DNA of 64,000 bases from NCBI RefSeq assembly GCF_014204985.1, contig NZ_JACHMP010000001.1, positions 1,798,001 through 1,862,000 of the forward strand, written 5' to 3'. The translations under genes were made by a program, and so were the position numbers. Positions 53,325 to 61,363 of this stretch are shown here, one piece after another (position 1 is the stretch's first letter; every line of letters begins with the position of its first letter). The notes below the pieces were generated by a model. That model searched no databases. It saw only the letters and a list, made by a program, of their open reading frames with translations, and was not told the origin of the DNA. This DNA is from Streptosporangium becharense. Its GTDB lineage: Bacteria; Actinomycetota; Actinomycetes; Streptosporangiales; Streptosporangiaceae.

Positions 53325-54077
53325 TCAGGTAGCCGAACCGTCACGGTCCGCCCAGTCGAGGGCTCCCCGGAGCACCGCGGCGTGGACGGCGCGGGCGATC
53401 CGGGCTCCCCAGGTGGAGCGGGGGCCGCCGAAGGGCTCCTCGGGGCCTGCGGGGACGCGGTCGAGGGCGACCACGCAGACGGCGTCGGAGGCGGTGCCCG
53501 TACCAGGGAAGCCGATCTCCGCCAGTGCCTGCGCCTTGGCCTCGGTCACCGTCATGACCGCGTTGACCAGGGCGGCGTCGCTCATCGAGACCGGGACCGC
53601 GACGATGATGTTGATCGTGCCCGGCAGACGCATGGGGGCCGGCTCGGGGTCGGGGACGCCCTCGGGGGCGGCGGCCCAGGTGGGGACGCGCAGGCCGACG
53701 GTCGCCACGGCCTCGGCTCCCCCGTCGCACGCCCGGGTGAACCGCTCGACCGAGGCCGCGGTGAGCATGCCGACGCCGGGACCGGGCGGTGCCAGCTCCC
53801 GCAGGTGCGCGACCGGGTCCATCCGTGAGTACCCGGCGACCACCTGCGCGTTGAGCGCCCAGGAGACCGGGCCGATGCCGCCGCCCAGCACGGCCGAGGA
53901 GATCGCCCGCCGGCCGGGCCCGAACTCCCACAGCAGCGAGGCCAGCCGGGCCCCGTCCTCGACGCGGTGGCTCAGCTTCACGGGTGCTCCGGGGGAGGTT
54001 TCGAGGGAGGTGACGCCCCCTGCCGCGGGATCCGGCGCCGAAGGTGCCCGGAGCGGCTGTGCGCGACCCGCTCTCAC
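53325..54077 (-). CDS. cbiZ: Adenosylcobinamide amidohydrolase
   Basis: The 250-residue CbiZ family hydrolyses adenosylcobinamide to adenosylcobyric acid, letting cells salvage incomplete corrinoids. Conserved pieces are AISSAVLGGGIGP, GVGMLTAASVERFT, TVGLRVPTWA, GTINIIVAVPVSMSDAAL and GTASDAVCVVAL. The first 25 residues are disordered. The GTG start overlaps the btuD stop (GTGA), so it is the last gene of the riboswitch-controlled btuFCD-cbiZ operon, an arrangement known for B12 salvage. Confidence 0.92.
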   Translation of the reverse strand: MRAGRAQPLRAPSAPDPAAGGVTSLETSPGAPVKLSHRVEDGARLASLLWEFGPGRRAISSAVLGGGIGPVSWALNAQVVAGYSRMDPVAHLRELAPPGPGVGMLTAASVERFTRACDGGAEAVATVGLRVPTWAAAPEGVPDPEPAPMRLPGTINIIVAVPVSMSDAALVNAVMTVTEAKAQALAEIGFPGTGTASDAVCVVALDRVPAGPEEPFGGPRSTWGARIARAVHAAVLRGALDWADRDGSAT

Positions 54078-54988
54078 GGGCGCTCCAGATGGACCTCGGG
54101 CCTGCCGCCCGGGCCGGTCGAGACCCGGACGCGGGCGTCGAAGTGCTCACCGATCAGCTCCCCGGTCAGCACCTCGGCGGGAGCGCCGGCGGCGGCGATC
54201 CGGCCGCCCGAGACGAGCACCATCGCGTCAGCGTACTGGCCGGCGAGGCTCAGGTCGTGCAGGGTCGTGACGACGGTCAGCCCGTCGGCGAGCCGGAGCC
54301 GGTCCACGAGCTCCATCACCTGCTGCTGGTGCCCGAGGTCCAGGGCCGTCGTGGGCTCGTCGAGCAGCAGCACCGGGGCCTGCTGGGCCAGTGCCCTGGC
54401 GAGCACGACCCGCTGGCGCTCGCCGCCCGACAGGTGGCCGAGTCGGCGCGCGGCCAGCTCCGTCAGGTCCAGCCGCTCCAGCACCGAGGCGGTGACCTCC
54501 CGGTCGCGGCGGTCCTCACGGCTGAAGTAGGGGATGTACGGGGTGCGGCCGAGCAGGGCGTAGTCGAACACGGTCATGTCGGCCGGGAGGGCGGGCGACT
54601 GCGGGGCGTAGGCGATCAGCCTGGCCCGCCTCCTCGGGGACAGCCGCCGGACCTGCGCGCCGTCGACGAGCACCTCCCCCGCGTGGGGCAGCACTCCGGC
54701 CACCGCCCGCAGCAGGGTGGACTTGCCCGCGCCGTTGGCGCCGACGACGGCCAGCCAGCCTCCGGCGCGGACGTCGAACCCGACGTCGGACAGCACGGTC
54801 CGCCGGTCCAGGACGACCGACAGGCCCGTGACCCGCAGGCCGCCCGCCCGGCGGCCGTCTGTCGGCGTTCCGTCGGCCACGGGCCCGTCCCCCCGCCTCC
54901 CCGCGGTCACGGCCGTGTCTTCCGCCGTCTCCGCGGTCGCCTCTCCCTGCTCCCCCGCGACCGTCTCCTCCTGTTCCCCGGCGCTCAC
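54074..54988 (-). CDS. btuD: Cobalamin/corrinoid ABC transporter ATP-binding subunit
   Basis: This 304-residue ATPase has Walker A GANGAGKSTLLRA, the signature LSGGERQRVVLARAL, Walker B PVLLLDEPTTALD and the H-loop TTLHDLSL. About 50 acidic, Ala/Glu-rich residues precede the ATPase fold. This unusual extension is probably disordered and could be an over-long start, though the ATG overlaps the btuC stop (ATGA). The corrinoid assignment rests on its riboswitch and cbiZ, since sequence alone fits the FecCDE iron/siderophore family too. Confidence 0.9.
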   Translation of the reverse strand: MSAGEQEETVAGEQGEATAETAEDTAVTAGRRGDGPVADGTPTDGRRAGGLRVTGLSVVLDRRTVLSDVGFDVRAGGWLAVVGANGAGKSTLLRAVAGVLPHAGEVLVDGAQVRRLSPRRRARLIAYAPQSPALPADMTVFDYALLGRTPYIPYFSREDRRDREVTASVLERLDLTELAARRLGHLSGGERQRVVLARALAQQAPVLLLDEPTTALDLGHQQQVMELVDRLRLADGLTVVTTLHDLSLAGQYADAMVLVSGGRIAAAGAPAEVLTGELIGEHFDARVRVSTGPGGRPEVHLERP

Positions 54989-56079
54989 ATCTCCGCCCTT
55001 CTGGTCATGCGCAGCACCACCACGAAGAACGGCGCGCCGACGAAGGCCGTCACCACGCCGATGGGCAGCTCGGCCGGGGCGAGCGCGGTCCGGGCGATCA
55101 GGTCGGCGAGCACCAGGAAGGCGCCGCCGCCGATCAGCGAGAGCGGCAGCACGACCCGGTAGGAGCCGCCCGCCAGGCGCCGGACGGCGTGCGGGACGAC
55201 GATCCCGACGAAGCCGATCAGTCCGCTGACCGCCACGGCCGACGCGGTGGCCAGGGACGCGGCGAACAGCACGACGAGCCGGACCCGGGCGGCGTTCAGC
55301 CCCAGGGTGGCCGCTTCGTCATCGCCGACCGAGAGGACGTCGAGCAACCGGCCGTGGAGCAGCAGGATCACCGTCGAGACGGCGGCGTACGGGGCGATCA
55401 GCGCGAGCTGTTCCCAGCCTCCGCCGACGTCCCCGAGGATCCAGGCGTAGATCCGCTGGAGCTCCTCGACCCGCAGTTGCTGCAGGAACGTCTGGACGGC
55501 GGCGAGGAAGGACGAGACCGCCACCCCCGCCAGGACGAGCGTGGCGACGCCGCCGCCCCGGCCCGCGGTGTTGCCCAGCGTGTACGCGAGCATGACGCCG
55601 CCGACGGCCCCGGCGAACGCGGAGGCCGGGATGAGGAACGCCTCCCCGTCCCCCCGGGTGAAGACGATCGCCGCCGTGGTGGTCAGGCCGGCGCCGGCGG
55701 CGGCGCCCAGCAGGTAGGGGTCGGCCAGCGGGTTGCGGAAGACGCCCTGGTAGCCGGCGCCGGCGATGGCCAGCAGCCCGCCGACGGTCGCGGCGAGCAG
55801 GACCCGGGGCAGGCGCAGCTCGGCGAGCACCCCCAGCTCGCCCTGGTCGAGCCCCGAGTCGACCTCGACGCGCGGCAGCCAGTCGAGCAGCTGGAGCAGC
55901 ACGCTTCCCGGGGGGATCTCGGCGGCGCCGACGAGCAGCCCGGTGAGCATGCTCGCCAGCAGCGCTCCTGCCGTGCCCAGCGCGACCCACGGACTGAGCC
56001 GGGCCGCCCGGGGCGCCGCCCGGGGCGCCGCCCGCCGTCCGTCCGGCCGGCGCTCCGCGGTGCCCGGCCGGACGGTCAC
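54985..56079 (-). CDS. btuC: Cobalamin/corrinoid ABC transporter permease
   Basis: This 364-residue permease of the FecCD/BtuC family has about ten helices, including RLPRVLLAATVGGLLAIAGA, FRNPLADPYLLGAAAGA and SGLIGFVGIVVPHAVRRLAG, the last being the loop that contacts BtuD. The GTG start overlaps the btuF stop (GTGA). The long frame upstream runs through btuF and the riboswitch in another frame and is not coding. It forms a dimer with two BtuD subunits. Confidence 0.93.
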   Translation of the reverse strand: MTVRPGTAERRPDGRRAAPRAAPRAARLSPWVALGTAGALLASMLTGLLVGAAEIPPGSVLLQLLDWLPRVEVDSGLDQGELGVLAELRLPRVLLAATVGGLLAIAGAGYQGVFRNPLADPYLLGAAAGAGLTTTAAIVFTRGDGEAFLIPASAFAGAVGGVMLAYTLGNTAGRGGGVATLVLAGVAVSSFLAAVQTFLQQLRVEELQRIYAWILGDVGGGWEQLALIAPYAAVSTVILLLHGRLLDVLSVGDDEAATLGLNAARVRLVVLFAASLATASAVAVSGLIGFVGIVVPHAVRRLAGGSYRVVLPLSLIGGGAFLVLADLIARTALAPAELPIGVVTAFVGAPFFVVVLRMTRRAEM

Positions 56080-57071
56080 CCGGCCGCGGCCTTCTCGACG
56101 GCCGTGGCGACCTGCTCGGCGAGGTCGACGACGCGCGGCCCCCACCGGGAGGCGATGTCGTCGTCGAGCGGGACGACCTGGTCGTTCTCGACGGCCGAGA
56201 GCCCGGACCAGCCGGGTCGCTTGGCGACGGTCTCCTTCGACTGACCGCAGCACTTGGTGTCGGCCAGGAAGATGAGGTCCGGGTCGGCCTTGGGGACGAA
56301 CTCGGCGGCCAGCTTGGGGTAGCCGCCGGCGGCGGCGGGTGCCTTGTCGGCGATGTTGGTCAGGCCGAACAGCGCGTAGACCTGGCCGATGAAGGTGGCG
56401 GAGGTCGCCGTGTAGGGCGTGCTGTCCAGCTCGTGATAGTAGGTGAGTTTCGCATCCTTTGGCGCCGCGGCGGCGAGCTCGCCGAGCCGTTTCCTCATCC
56501 CGGCGACGACCTCGGCGGCCTTGGCGGTGTTGCCGGTGGCCGCGCCGAGGTCGGCGATCTGGTCGTAGGCTTCGTCGATCTTGGTGGCGGCGGGTTCGAG
56601 CAGTACGGGGACGCCCACCTTGCCCAGATCGGCCACGACGCCGTCGACGTCGTTGGCCAGCACGACCAGGTCGGGCTTCCTGGCGATGATCGCCTCCACG
56701 TTCGGCTTGAAACCGGACAGGTCGCTCTTCGGCGCCTCGGCGGGGTGGTCGGACTGGTCGTCCACGGCCACCACCTGCGGCCCGGCGCCGATGGCGAACA
56801 GGCTCTCGGTCGCGGTGGGCGACAGGGAGACGATCCGCTCGGGCCGGGCGGCGACGGTGACGGATCCGTTGCCCGCCTCGACCGTGACGGGGAACCCGGC
56901 CGCGCCGGGCGAGGCGGGGGCCGCGGGCGGGGCGGAGGCGCCGGACGGGGCGGGGGCCGCGGGCGGGGCGGAGGCGCCGGACGGGGCGGGGGCGGTGCCC
57001 TGCCCGCCGCATCCGGCCAGGGAGAGGGCGGCGAACAGGGCACCGGCGAGTGCGGTGGACAGGGGCCTCAC
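56076..57071 (-). CDS. btuF: Cobalamin/corrinoid-binding lipoprotein
   Basis: This 331-residue solute-binding protein has a lipoprotein signal with lipobox LSLAGC (Cys about 20). A Pro/Ala/Ser linker containing a tandem 12-residue duplication is followed by the class III binding fold (RIVSLSPTATESLFAIGAGP, KPDLVVLANDV, KPDPDLIF-like KADPDLIFLADT). A Cys-Cys pair (TKCCGQS) is typical of this group. GTG at 57071 with AAAGGA upstream is chosen; the frame is open into the riboswitch. It feeds the coupled BtuCD transporter. Confidence 0.92.
   Translation of the reverse strand: MRPLSTALAGALFAALSLAGCGGQGTAPAPSGASAPPAAPAPSGASAPPAAPASPGAAGFPVTVEAGNGSVTVAARPERIVSLSPTATESLFAIGAGPQVVAVDDQSDHPAEAPKSDLSGFKPNVEAIIARKPDLVVLANDVDGVVADLGKVGVPVLLEPAATKIDEAYDQIADLGAATGNTAKAAEVVAGMRKRLGELAAAAPKDAKLTYYHELDSTPYTATSATFIGQVYALFGLTNIADKAPAAAGGYPKLAAEFVPKADPDLIFLADTKCCGQSKETVAKRPGWSGLSAVENDQVVPLDDDIASRWGPRVVDLAEQVATAVEKAAAG
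56912..56999 (-). repeat. 36-bp duplication in the BtuF linker
   Basis: Two nearly identical 36-bp copies encode the linker stretch containing APSGASAPPAAP. The second copy begins close to 56948. It only lengthens the flexible tether between lipid anchor and binding domain. Confidence 0.85.
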
Positions 57072-57109
57072 ACGAGGTCCTTTCAGTTGCCGGAACCGAG
57101 AGACCCGGG

Positions 57110-57262
57110 AACACGGACGGGTCACCCTTTTCCACGAGGGTTGACGGCGTCGGCGCGGCGGAGGCGACCTGGCTCGGCCCGTCGGGGCCATGACAGTTGC
57201 GGGACAGCGCCGGACTCACACCGGACTTCGCTCTCGCTGCGCGTCGAACGAACGCTATCAAT
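57110..57262 (-). promoter_or_regulatory. Cobalamin riboswitch upstream of btuF
   Basis: The minus strand carries the conserved riboswitch core: AAGTCCGGTGTGAGTCCGGC, then GCTGTCCCGCAACTGT, closely matching the B12-box consensus, and further on GAGCCAGGTCGCC (57165-57177 region). It ends about 40-100 bases before the btuF start, near a GC-rich stretch that could form the terminator or the ribosome-site sequestering helix. Adenosylcobalamin binding would switch the btuFCD-cbiZ operon off. Boundaries are approximate. Confidence 0.88.
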
Positions 57263-57301
57263 CGCTCCGGACGGCCCGGAGTCAAGGGTCCCGGTGGCGG
57301 C

Positions 57302-58153
57302 TCAGCCGAGCTGCTCCTCGGCGGCGGCGATGATCTCCTGGAGCCGCAGGCCGTGCGCGGCGTCCAGCGGGTGACCCCCGCGCCGCACGGTCACCGCGAA
57401 CTCGGCGAGCATCTGCGGGAAGACGTCGGAGCCGAGACGGGTGCCGTCGACGGCCTCCCGGCCCAGGCGGCCGTAGACCTCCACGCTGGCCGGCGGCGAC
57501 TCGCCCGGCACGCTCATGCACAGCGAGGCCTCGCTGACCGCGCCGCTCTCGTGCTCCAGCAGCAGACCGACCCAGCCCAGCGGGTTGCCGTGGGCCCGGA
57601 CCCCGACGACCCGGCCGAGTGCGGCGTCCAGCATGTCGATCATGTGCGGGCCGACGTCGAGCACCGCGCCGCGTTCCAGGCGCCACGAGGTGGCGAAGGC
57701 TCCGCCGAGCATCGCGCCGGAGATGTTGGCCGCCCGCCCGCCGAACGGCTCGATGGCCGACACCCTCGCCAGGAACGCGCGGATGGCGGACGAGTAGCGC
57801 CAGGTGAGGACCATCTGCGAGGCCACCCCGGCCTCGGCGACCGCCTCGGCCAGCCGGCGGGCCCCGTCGAGGTCGGCCGCGAGCGGCTTCTCCAGCAGCA
57901 GCGCCTTGCCCGCCTTGGCGGCCCGTACGCCGAGCTCCGCCTGGACGGCGGGCGGGACGGAGAACGCGACCGCCTCGCAGTTGTCGAACAGCTCCTCGAC
58001 GCGCTCGAAGACCGGGGCCCCGAACCGGGCGGCCGCCTCGGGGCGGCGGGCCCACACCCCTGCCAGGCGCGTGTTCGGCCCGGCCGCCAGCATCGGCGCG
58101 TGCACCATCTCCGCCCACGGCCCGGCGCCGACCAGGCCCACAGATACCGTCAC
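57302..58153 (-). CDS. Gfo/Idh/MocA-family oxidoreductase
   Basis: This 283-residue NAD(P)-dependent oxidoreductase has an N-terminal Rossmann domain (VGLVGAGPWAEMVHAPML), the family's Lys in LLLEKPLAADLDGA, and a C-terminal alpha/beta domain with His in DVGPHMIDMLDAAL (EKP...H pattern). Members act on sugars or inositol and related polyols. It is short because the C-terminal sheet is trimmed. It is the first gene past the btuF riboswitch and is transcribed towards it. No sugar transporter is nearby. Confidence 0.88.
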   Translation of the reverse strand: MTVSVGLVGAGPWAEMVHAPMLAAGPNTRLAGVWARRPEAAARFGAPVFERVEELFDNCEAVAFSVPPAVQAELGVRAAKAGKALLLEKPLAADLDGARRLAEAVAEAGVASQMVLTWRYSSAIRAFLARVSAIEPFGGRAANISGAMLGGAFATSWRLERGAVLDVGPHMIDMLDAALGRVVGVRAHGNPLGWVGLLLEHESGAVSEASLCMSVPGESPPASVEVYGRLGREAVDGTRLGSDVFPQMLAEFAVTVRRGGHPLDAAHGLRLQEIIAAAEEQLG

Positions 58154-58267
58154 CGCTTCAGTTTCTCACGCCCCCGCCCCCTGATCGCGTGTTCCGGCCG
58201 GTGCGCGGCGGTCCGGCCGGGCCGCCGCCGTCACCCGGCGGGTCGCCGTGACGCGCCGCGGGGCAGG

Positions 58268-59470
58268 TCACCACCGGACGGGCAGCGCGGTCAGGCCACG
58301 GCCCACGATGGACGTGCGGTAGGCGGGCGGCGGGGCGTCCGGGTCCAGGCGCAGGCCGGGCAGGCGCCGGCCCAGCACCTCCAGGGCGGTGCGCAGTTGC
58401 AGCCGGGCGAGCGCGGCGCCGACGCAGAAGTGGATGCCGTAGCCCAGTGTCATGTGCGCGTCGGCGTTGCCCCGGTCGATCACGAACCGCTCCGGCTCGT
58501 CGAAGACGGTCTCGTCGTGGGCCGCGGAGTCGGTGGACAGCAGGCAGAGGGATCCCGCGGGGACGGTCACGCCGTGCAGCTCCACGTCCACCGTGGTGTG
58601 GCGGAAGGAGCCGAGGCTGGCGCCGTCGATGCGCATGCACTCCTCGACCGCGTTGCGGACCAGCTCGGGCGGCACCGGCCAGACGCCCTCGCGCAGCAGC
58701 CGCAGGACGCTGTTGCCGAGCTGGTTGGGCACGGTGTCGTTGCCGCCGAGCAGGATCGTGGAGATCAGCTCGACGACCTCCCGGTGTGACAGCTCGGTGC
58801 CGATCAGGGCCGTCATCAGCGAGACGAAGTCGTCCTCCGGCTCGGCGGCGCGGGCGGCGACGAGCCGGTCGACGTAGTCGAGGTAGGTCAGGAAGCTCTC
58901 GGCCAGCACCAGCTGGCGCTGCGGTGGCTGCGGTGACAGGAAGAGCTGGAACCAGTCCTTGACGTGCTCCTGGACGAACCGCTCGTCCTCCTCGGGGACG
59001 CCGATGAAACGGGCGGTGAGCTTGATGGACGGGATGTGCGCGATCTCGGCGACCAGGTCGCCGCCGCCCCGGGACGCCACCCGGTCGAGCACCTCCTCGT
59101 TCAGGTCGCGGAAGCGCTGTTCCAGGGCGGCGACCGCGCGCGGGGTGAAGGCCCGCGAGACCGAACGGCGCAGCCGGGTGTGGACGGGCGGGTCGACGTT
59201 GGCCACGAAGCTGGACAGGAACGAGCCGTGCTCGCCGAGCACCCGCCTGGTCCCGTCGGCGAGGCTGCGTGAGATCGTCAGCGAACCCGCCGAGGAGAAG
59301 CGCCGCGGGTCGCCGTAGGCGGCGCGCACGTCCTCGTACCGGGTCAGGACGTGGGCACCCAGGTGCTCGCTGCGGAAGACGGGACGCTCGTGACGGAGTC
59401 GGCGCAGGAAGTCGTAGGGTGCGGCGACGTGCCAGGCCGCGCTGACGTCGAAGTCCTCAGCGGTGATCAT
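58268..59470 (-). CDS. Cytochrome P450
   Basis: This 400-residue soluble bacterial P450 has the heme-thiolate motif in LGYGIHFCVGAALARLQLRT, the I-helix acid-Thr in LLGGNDTVPNQLG, and the ExxR segment of the K-helix (EECMR). The substrate region is typical of actinobacterial CYP families, but no subfamily can be named. No ferredoxin gene is adjacent. It follows the phosphotriesterase-like gene with a 14-base overlap, so the two are co-translated. Confidence 0.93.
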   Translation of the reverse strand: MITAEDFDVSAAWHVAAPYDFLRRLRHERPVFRSEHLGAHVLTRYEDVRAAYGDPRRFSSAGSLTISRSLADGTRRVLGEHGSFLSSFVANVDPPVHTRLRRSVSRAFTPRAVAALEQRFRDLNEEVLDRVASRGGGDLVAEIAHIPSIKLTARFIGVPEEDERFVQEHVKDWFQLFLSPQPPQRQLVLAESFLTYLDYVDRLVAARAAEPEDDFVSLMTALIGTELSHREVVELISTILLGGNDTVPNQLGNSVLRLLREGVWPVPPELVRNAVEECMRIDGASLGSFRHTTVDVELHGVTVPAGSLCLLSTDSAAHDETVFDEPERFVIDRGNADAHMTLGYGIHFCVGAALARLQLRTALEVLGRRLPGLRLDPDAPPPAYRTSIVGRGLTALPVRW

Positions 59471-60458
59471 GACGTGCCTCTCGGGACGGCCCTCGCCGGG
59501 CGAGGATCTGCCGGGGGTTGACGGTGAGCATCAGATCGATCTGCTCCTGGGTGACGCCCCGCCTGCGCAGTTCGGGCAGCACGTCCCGGGAGATGTGGAG
59601 CAGGTGGTAGTCGGGGTGGCGCCGCCGGACCACGTCGCGGTCGAAGCGGTCGTTGAAACAGTACGAGTCGTGGGACAGCACCATCCGGTCGGCGTGGCCG
59701 CGGGCGGCGAGCTCGGCGACGACCGACACCCGGTCCTCGAACGAGCTGATCGTGTCGATGCCGAACCGGTCCATGCCCAGGTAGGAGCCGTTCGCGATCA
59801 GCTCCTCCAGGTAGGCGAGGTCGGTGGAGTCCCCGGCGTGCCCGATGACCACTCTGGTGAGGTCCACGCCCATCCCGGCCAGCAGCCTCTGCTGGGCCAG
59901 GCCCCCGGCCGAGGCGCTGTGCGAGTGGGTGGAGATCGGCGCCCCGGTCTCCAGGTGCGCCTCGGCGACCGCGCGGAAGACCCGCTCGCAGCCCTTCGTC
60001 ATGCCCAGGTGGTCGGAGGCGCACTTGAGCACGGCCGCCTTCACGCCGGTGCGGCCGATGCCCTCGGTGATGTCCCGGACGAAGAACTCGGCGAGCCGGT
60101 CCACGCCGCCGAACAACGAGCCCGGCCCCCGGTTGCCGAAGTAGGGCGGCAGGGCGTCGTAGGTGTACAGGCCGGTGGCGACCACGATGTTGACGTCGGT
60201 CAGCTCGGCCACCCGCCGCACCGCGGGCACATAACGGCCGAGACCGACCACGGTCAGGTCCACGATGGAGTCGATGCCGTGCCGCTTGAGGTCGTCCAGC
60301 TCGGCCGCCGCCTCCCGGGCCCGCCGCTCCTGGTCCCACCCCTCGGGGATGTCCGGCCAGTTCCACAGGATCTCCGGGCTGAGCCCGAAGACGTGCTCGT
60401 GCATGAGTGTGGCTCCCAGGTCCGCGACGGGTCCGCCGACCGTCTCGACGGCCGTCAC
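59457..60458 (-). CDS. Phosphotriesterase-related lactonase/amidohydrolase
   Basis: This 333-residue binuclear metal hydrolase has all PTE ligands visible: His20 and His22 (HEH), carbamylated Lys145 (AVLKCASD), His178 (STHSHS), His207 (IGHAGD) and Asp264 (LSHDSY). The family mostly opens lactones in nature, with phosphotriesterase activity as a side reaction. The GTG start overlaps the stop of the PhyH gene (GTGA). Context with P450, PhyH dioxygenase and an LLM oxidoreductase suggests lactone opening during catabolism of a bulky compound. Confidence 0.92.
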   Translation of the reverse strand: MTAVETVGGPVADLGATLMHEHVFGLSPEILWNWPDIPEGWDQERRAREAAAELDDLKRHGIDSIVDLTVVGLGRYVPAVRRVAELTDVNIVVATGLYTYDALPPYFGNRGPGSLFGGVDRLAEFFVRDITEGIGRTGVKAAVLKCASDHLGMTKGCERVFRAVAEAHLETGAPISTHSHSASAGGLAQQRLLAGMGVDLTRVVIGHAGDSTDLAYLEELIANGSYLGMDRFGIDTISSFEDRVSVVAELAARGHADRMVLSHDSYCFNDRFDRDVVRRRHPDYHLLHISRDVLPELRRRGVTQEQIDLMLTVNPRQILARRGPSREARHDHR

Positions 60459-61243
60459 GTGTGCGCCACGAGGGGGAACGCGGGGTGGTCGAACGGCTGG
60501 TTGACGGTGAGCCCGAGGCCGTCGGTCTGCCGGTACGGGGTGCCGGTGTAGAGGGCGTCGGCGTCGAAGTAGGTGACCGTGAACGACAGCCGGGGGGTGT
60601 TGCCGTGGTTGGCCGGAGCGCCGTGCACGGTCAGCGCGTGGTGCACGGTGGCGTCGCCCGCGGCCAGGTCCAGCGGCGGGGAGACCCGGAGTTCCCTCAG
60701 CCAGGGGTGCTGGCTGAGCTGGTCGTCACCGTCTCTCGCGAAGGAGCGGCCGAGCAGGCCGTGGCGATGGGAGCCGCTGACGAAGCGCAGCGATCCCATG
60801 TCGGCCGGGACGTCCACCAGGGCGAGCCAGACGGTCAGCATGGCGGAGCGGTCCATCGGCATCCACGGGAAGTCCTGGTGGAACCCGGTGGCCCCGTGCC
60901 CGCCGCCCGGTTCCTTGATCAGCAGGTTGGTCACCTGGATCCGCACCCCGGTCACCCCGGGCAGCAGCCGGGTGGCGCCGCGGCCGAGCGCCGGGGCGAA
61001 GGCCAGGGCTCTGAAGTGCTCGTCGGTCCCGGCGATGTCCCTGGACTGGCCGAACGCCTCATCGACTCTGGAGACCCTGGAGGCGACCGCCTGGGGGCGG
61101 GCACGCAGGTGGCCGGCGGCCCGGTCGCGGAGCAGCGCCACGCGGCCGGGTTCGACCAGGCACGGCAGGCGCACCCAGCCGTTGTCCTGGAAGAAGGCGA
61201 CCTCGTCGTCGGTCACGTCACGAACCGGGGGGTTGTCAGCCAT
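60455..61243 (-). CDS. Phytanoyl-CoA dioxygenase-family (PhyH) 2-oxoglutarate oxygenase
   Basis: This 262-residue Fe(II)/2OG oxygenase of the PhyH family has the facial triad His122 and Asp124 (GFHQDF) and the distal His207 (TVHGAP). Arg218 (NTPRLSFTV) is suited to bind 2-oxoglutarate. The start ATG has GGAAGG upstream and lies 34 bases from a perfect CAAGCGCTTG palindrome. It is the first gene of the PhyH-PTE-P450 operon. Hydroxylation of a complex terpenoid or alkaloid-like substrate is the common role of such enzymes; the substrate here is unknown. Confidence 0.9.
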   Translation of the reverse strand: MADNPPVRDVTDDEVAFFQDNGWVRLPCLVEPGRVALLRDRAAGHLRARPQAVASRVSRVDEAFGQSRDIAGTDEHFRALAFAPALGRGATRLLPGVTGVRIQVTNLLIKEPGGGHGATGFHQDFPWMPMDRSAMLTVWLALVDVPADMGSLRFVSGSHRHGLLGRSFARDGDDQLSQHPWLRELRVSPPLDLAAGDATVHHALTVHGAPANHGNTPRLSFTVTYFDADALYTGTPYRQTDGLGLTVNQPFDHPAFPLVAHT

Positions 61244-61276
61244 GGGCTCAGTGTCGGACCTTCCGGCTCACTAAAG

Positions 61277-61286
61277 CAAGCGCTTG
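61277..61286 (-). promoter_or_regulatory. CAAGCGCTTG operator for the PhyH operon
   Basis: This is a perfect palindrome in the divergent PhyH/LLM gap, 34 bases upstream of the PhyH start. In context AGCAAGCGCTTGGT it fits the KstR2-like pattern A-n-CAAG-nn-CTTG-n-T exactly. It lies 56 bases from the next copy, so one regulator could control both genes. Confidence 0.65.
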
Positions 61287-61332
61287 GTAATGACAGGTTG
61301 AGTCCGCGGCGGGTTTCCCGGATAGTGGCCGA

Positions 61333-61342
61333 CAAGCGCTTG
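61333..61342 (+). promoter_or_regulatory. CAAGCGCTTG operator for the LLM oxidoreductase
   Basis: The second identical palindrome in the same divergent gap lies 22 bases before the LLM start codon. That position overlaps the expected transcription start and is suited to repression. Confidence 0.65.
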
Positions 61343-61363
61343 GTGACAACCCGGGGAGTGCCC

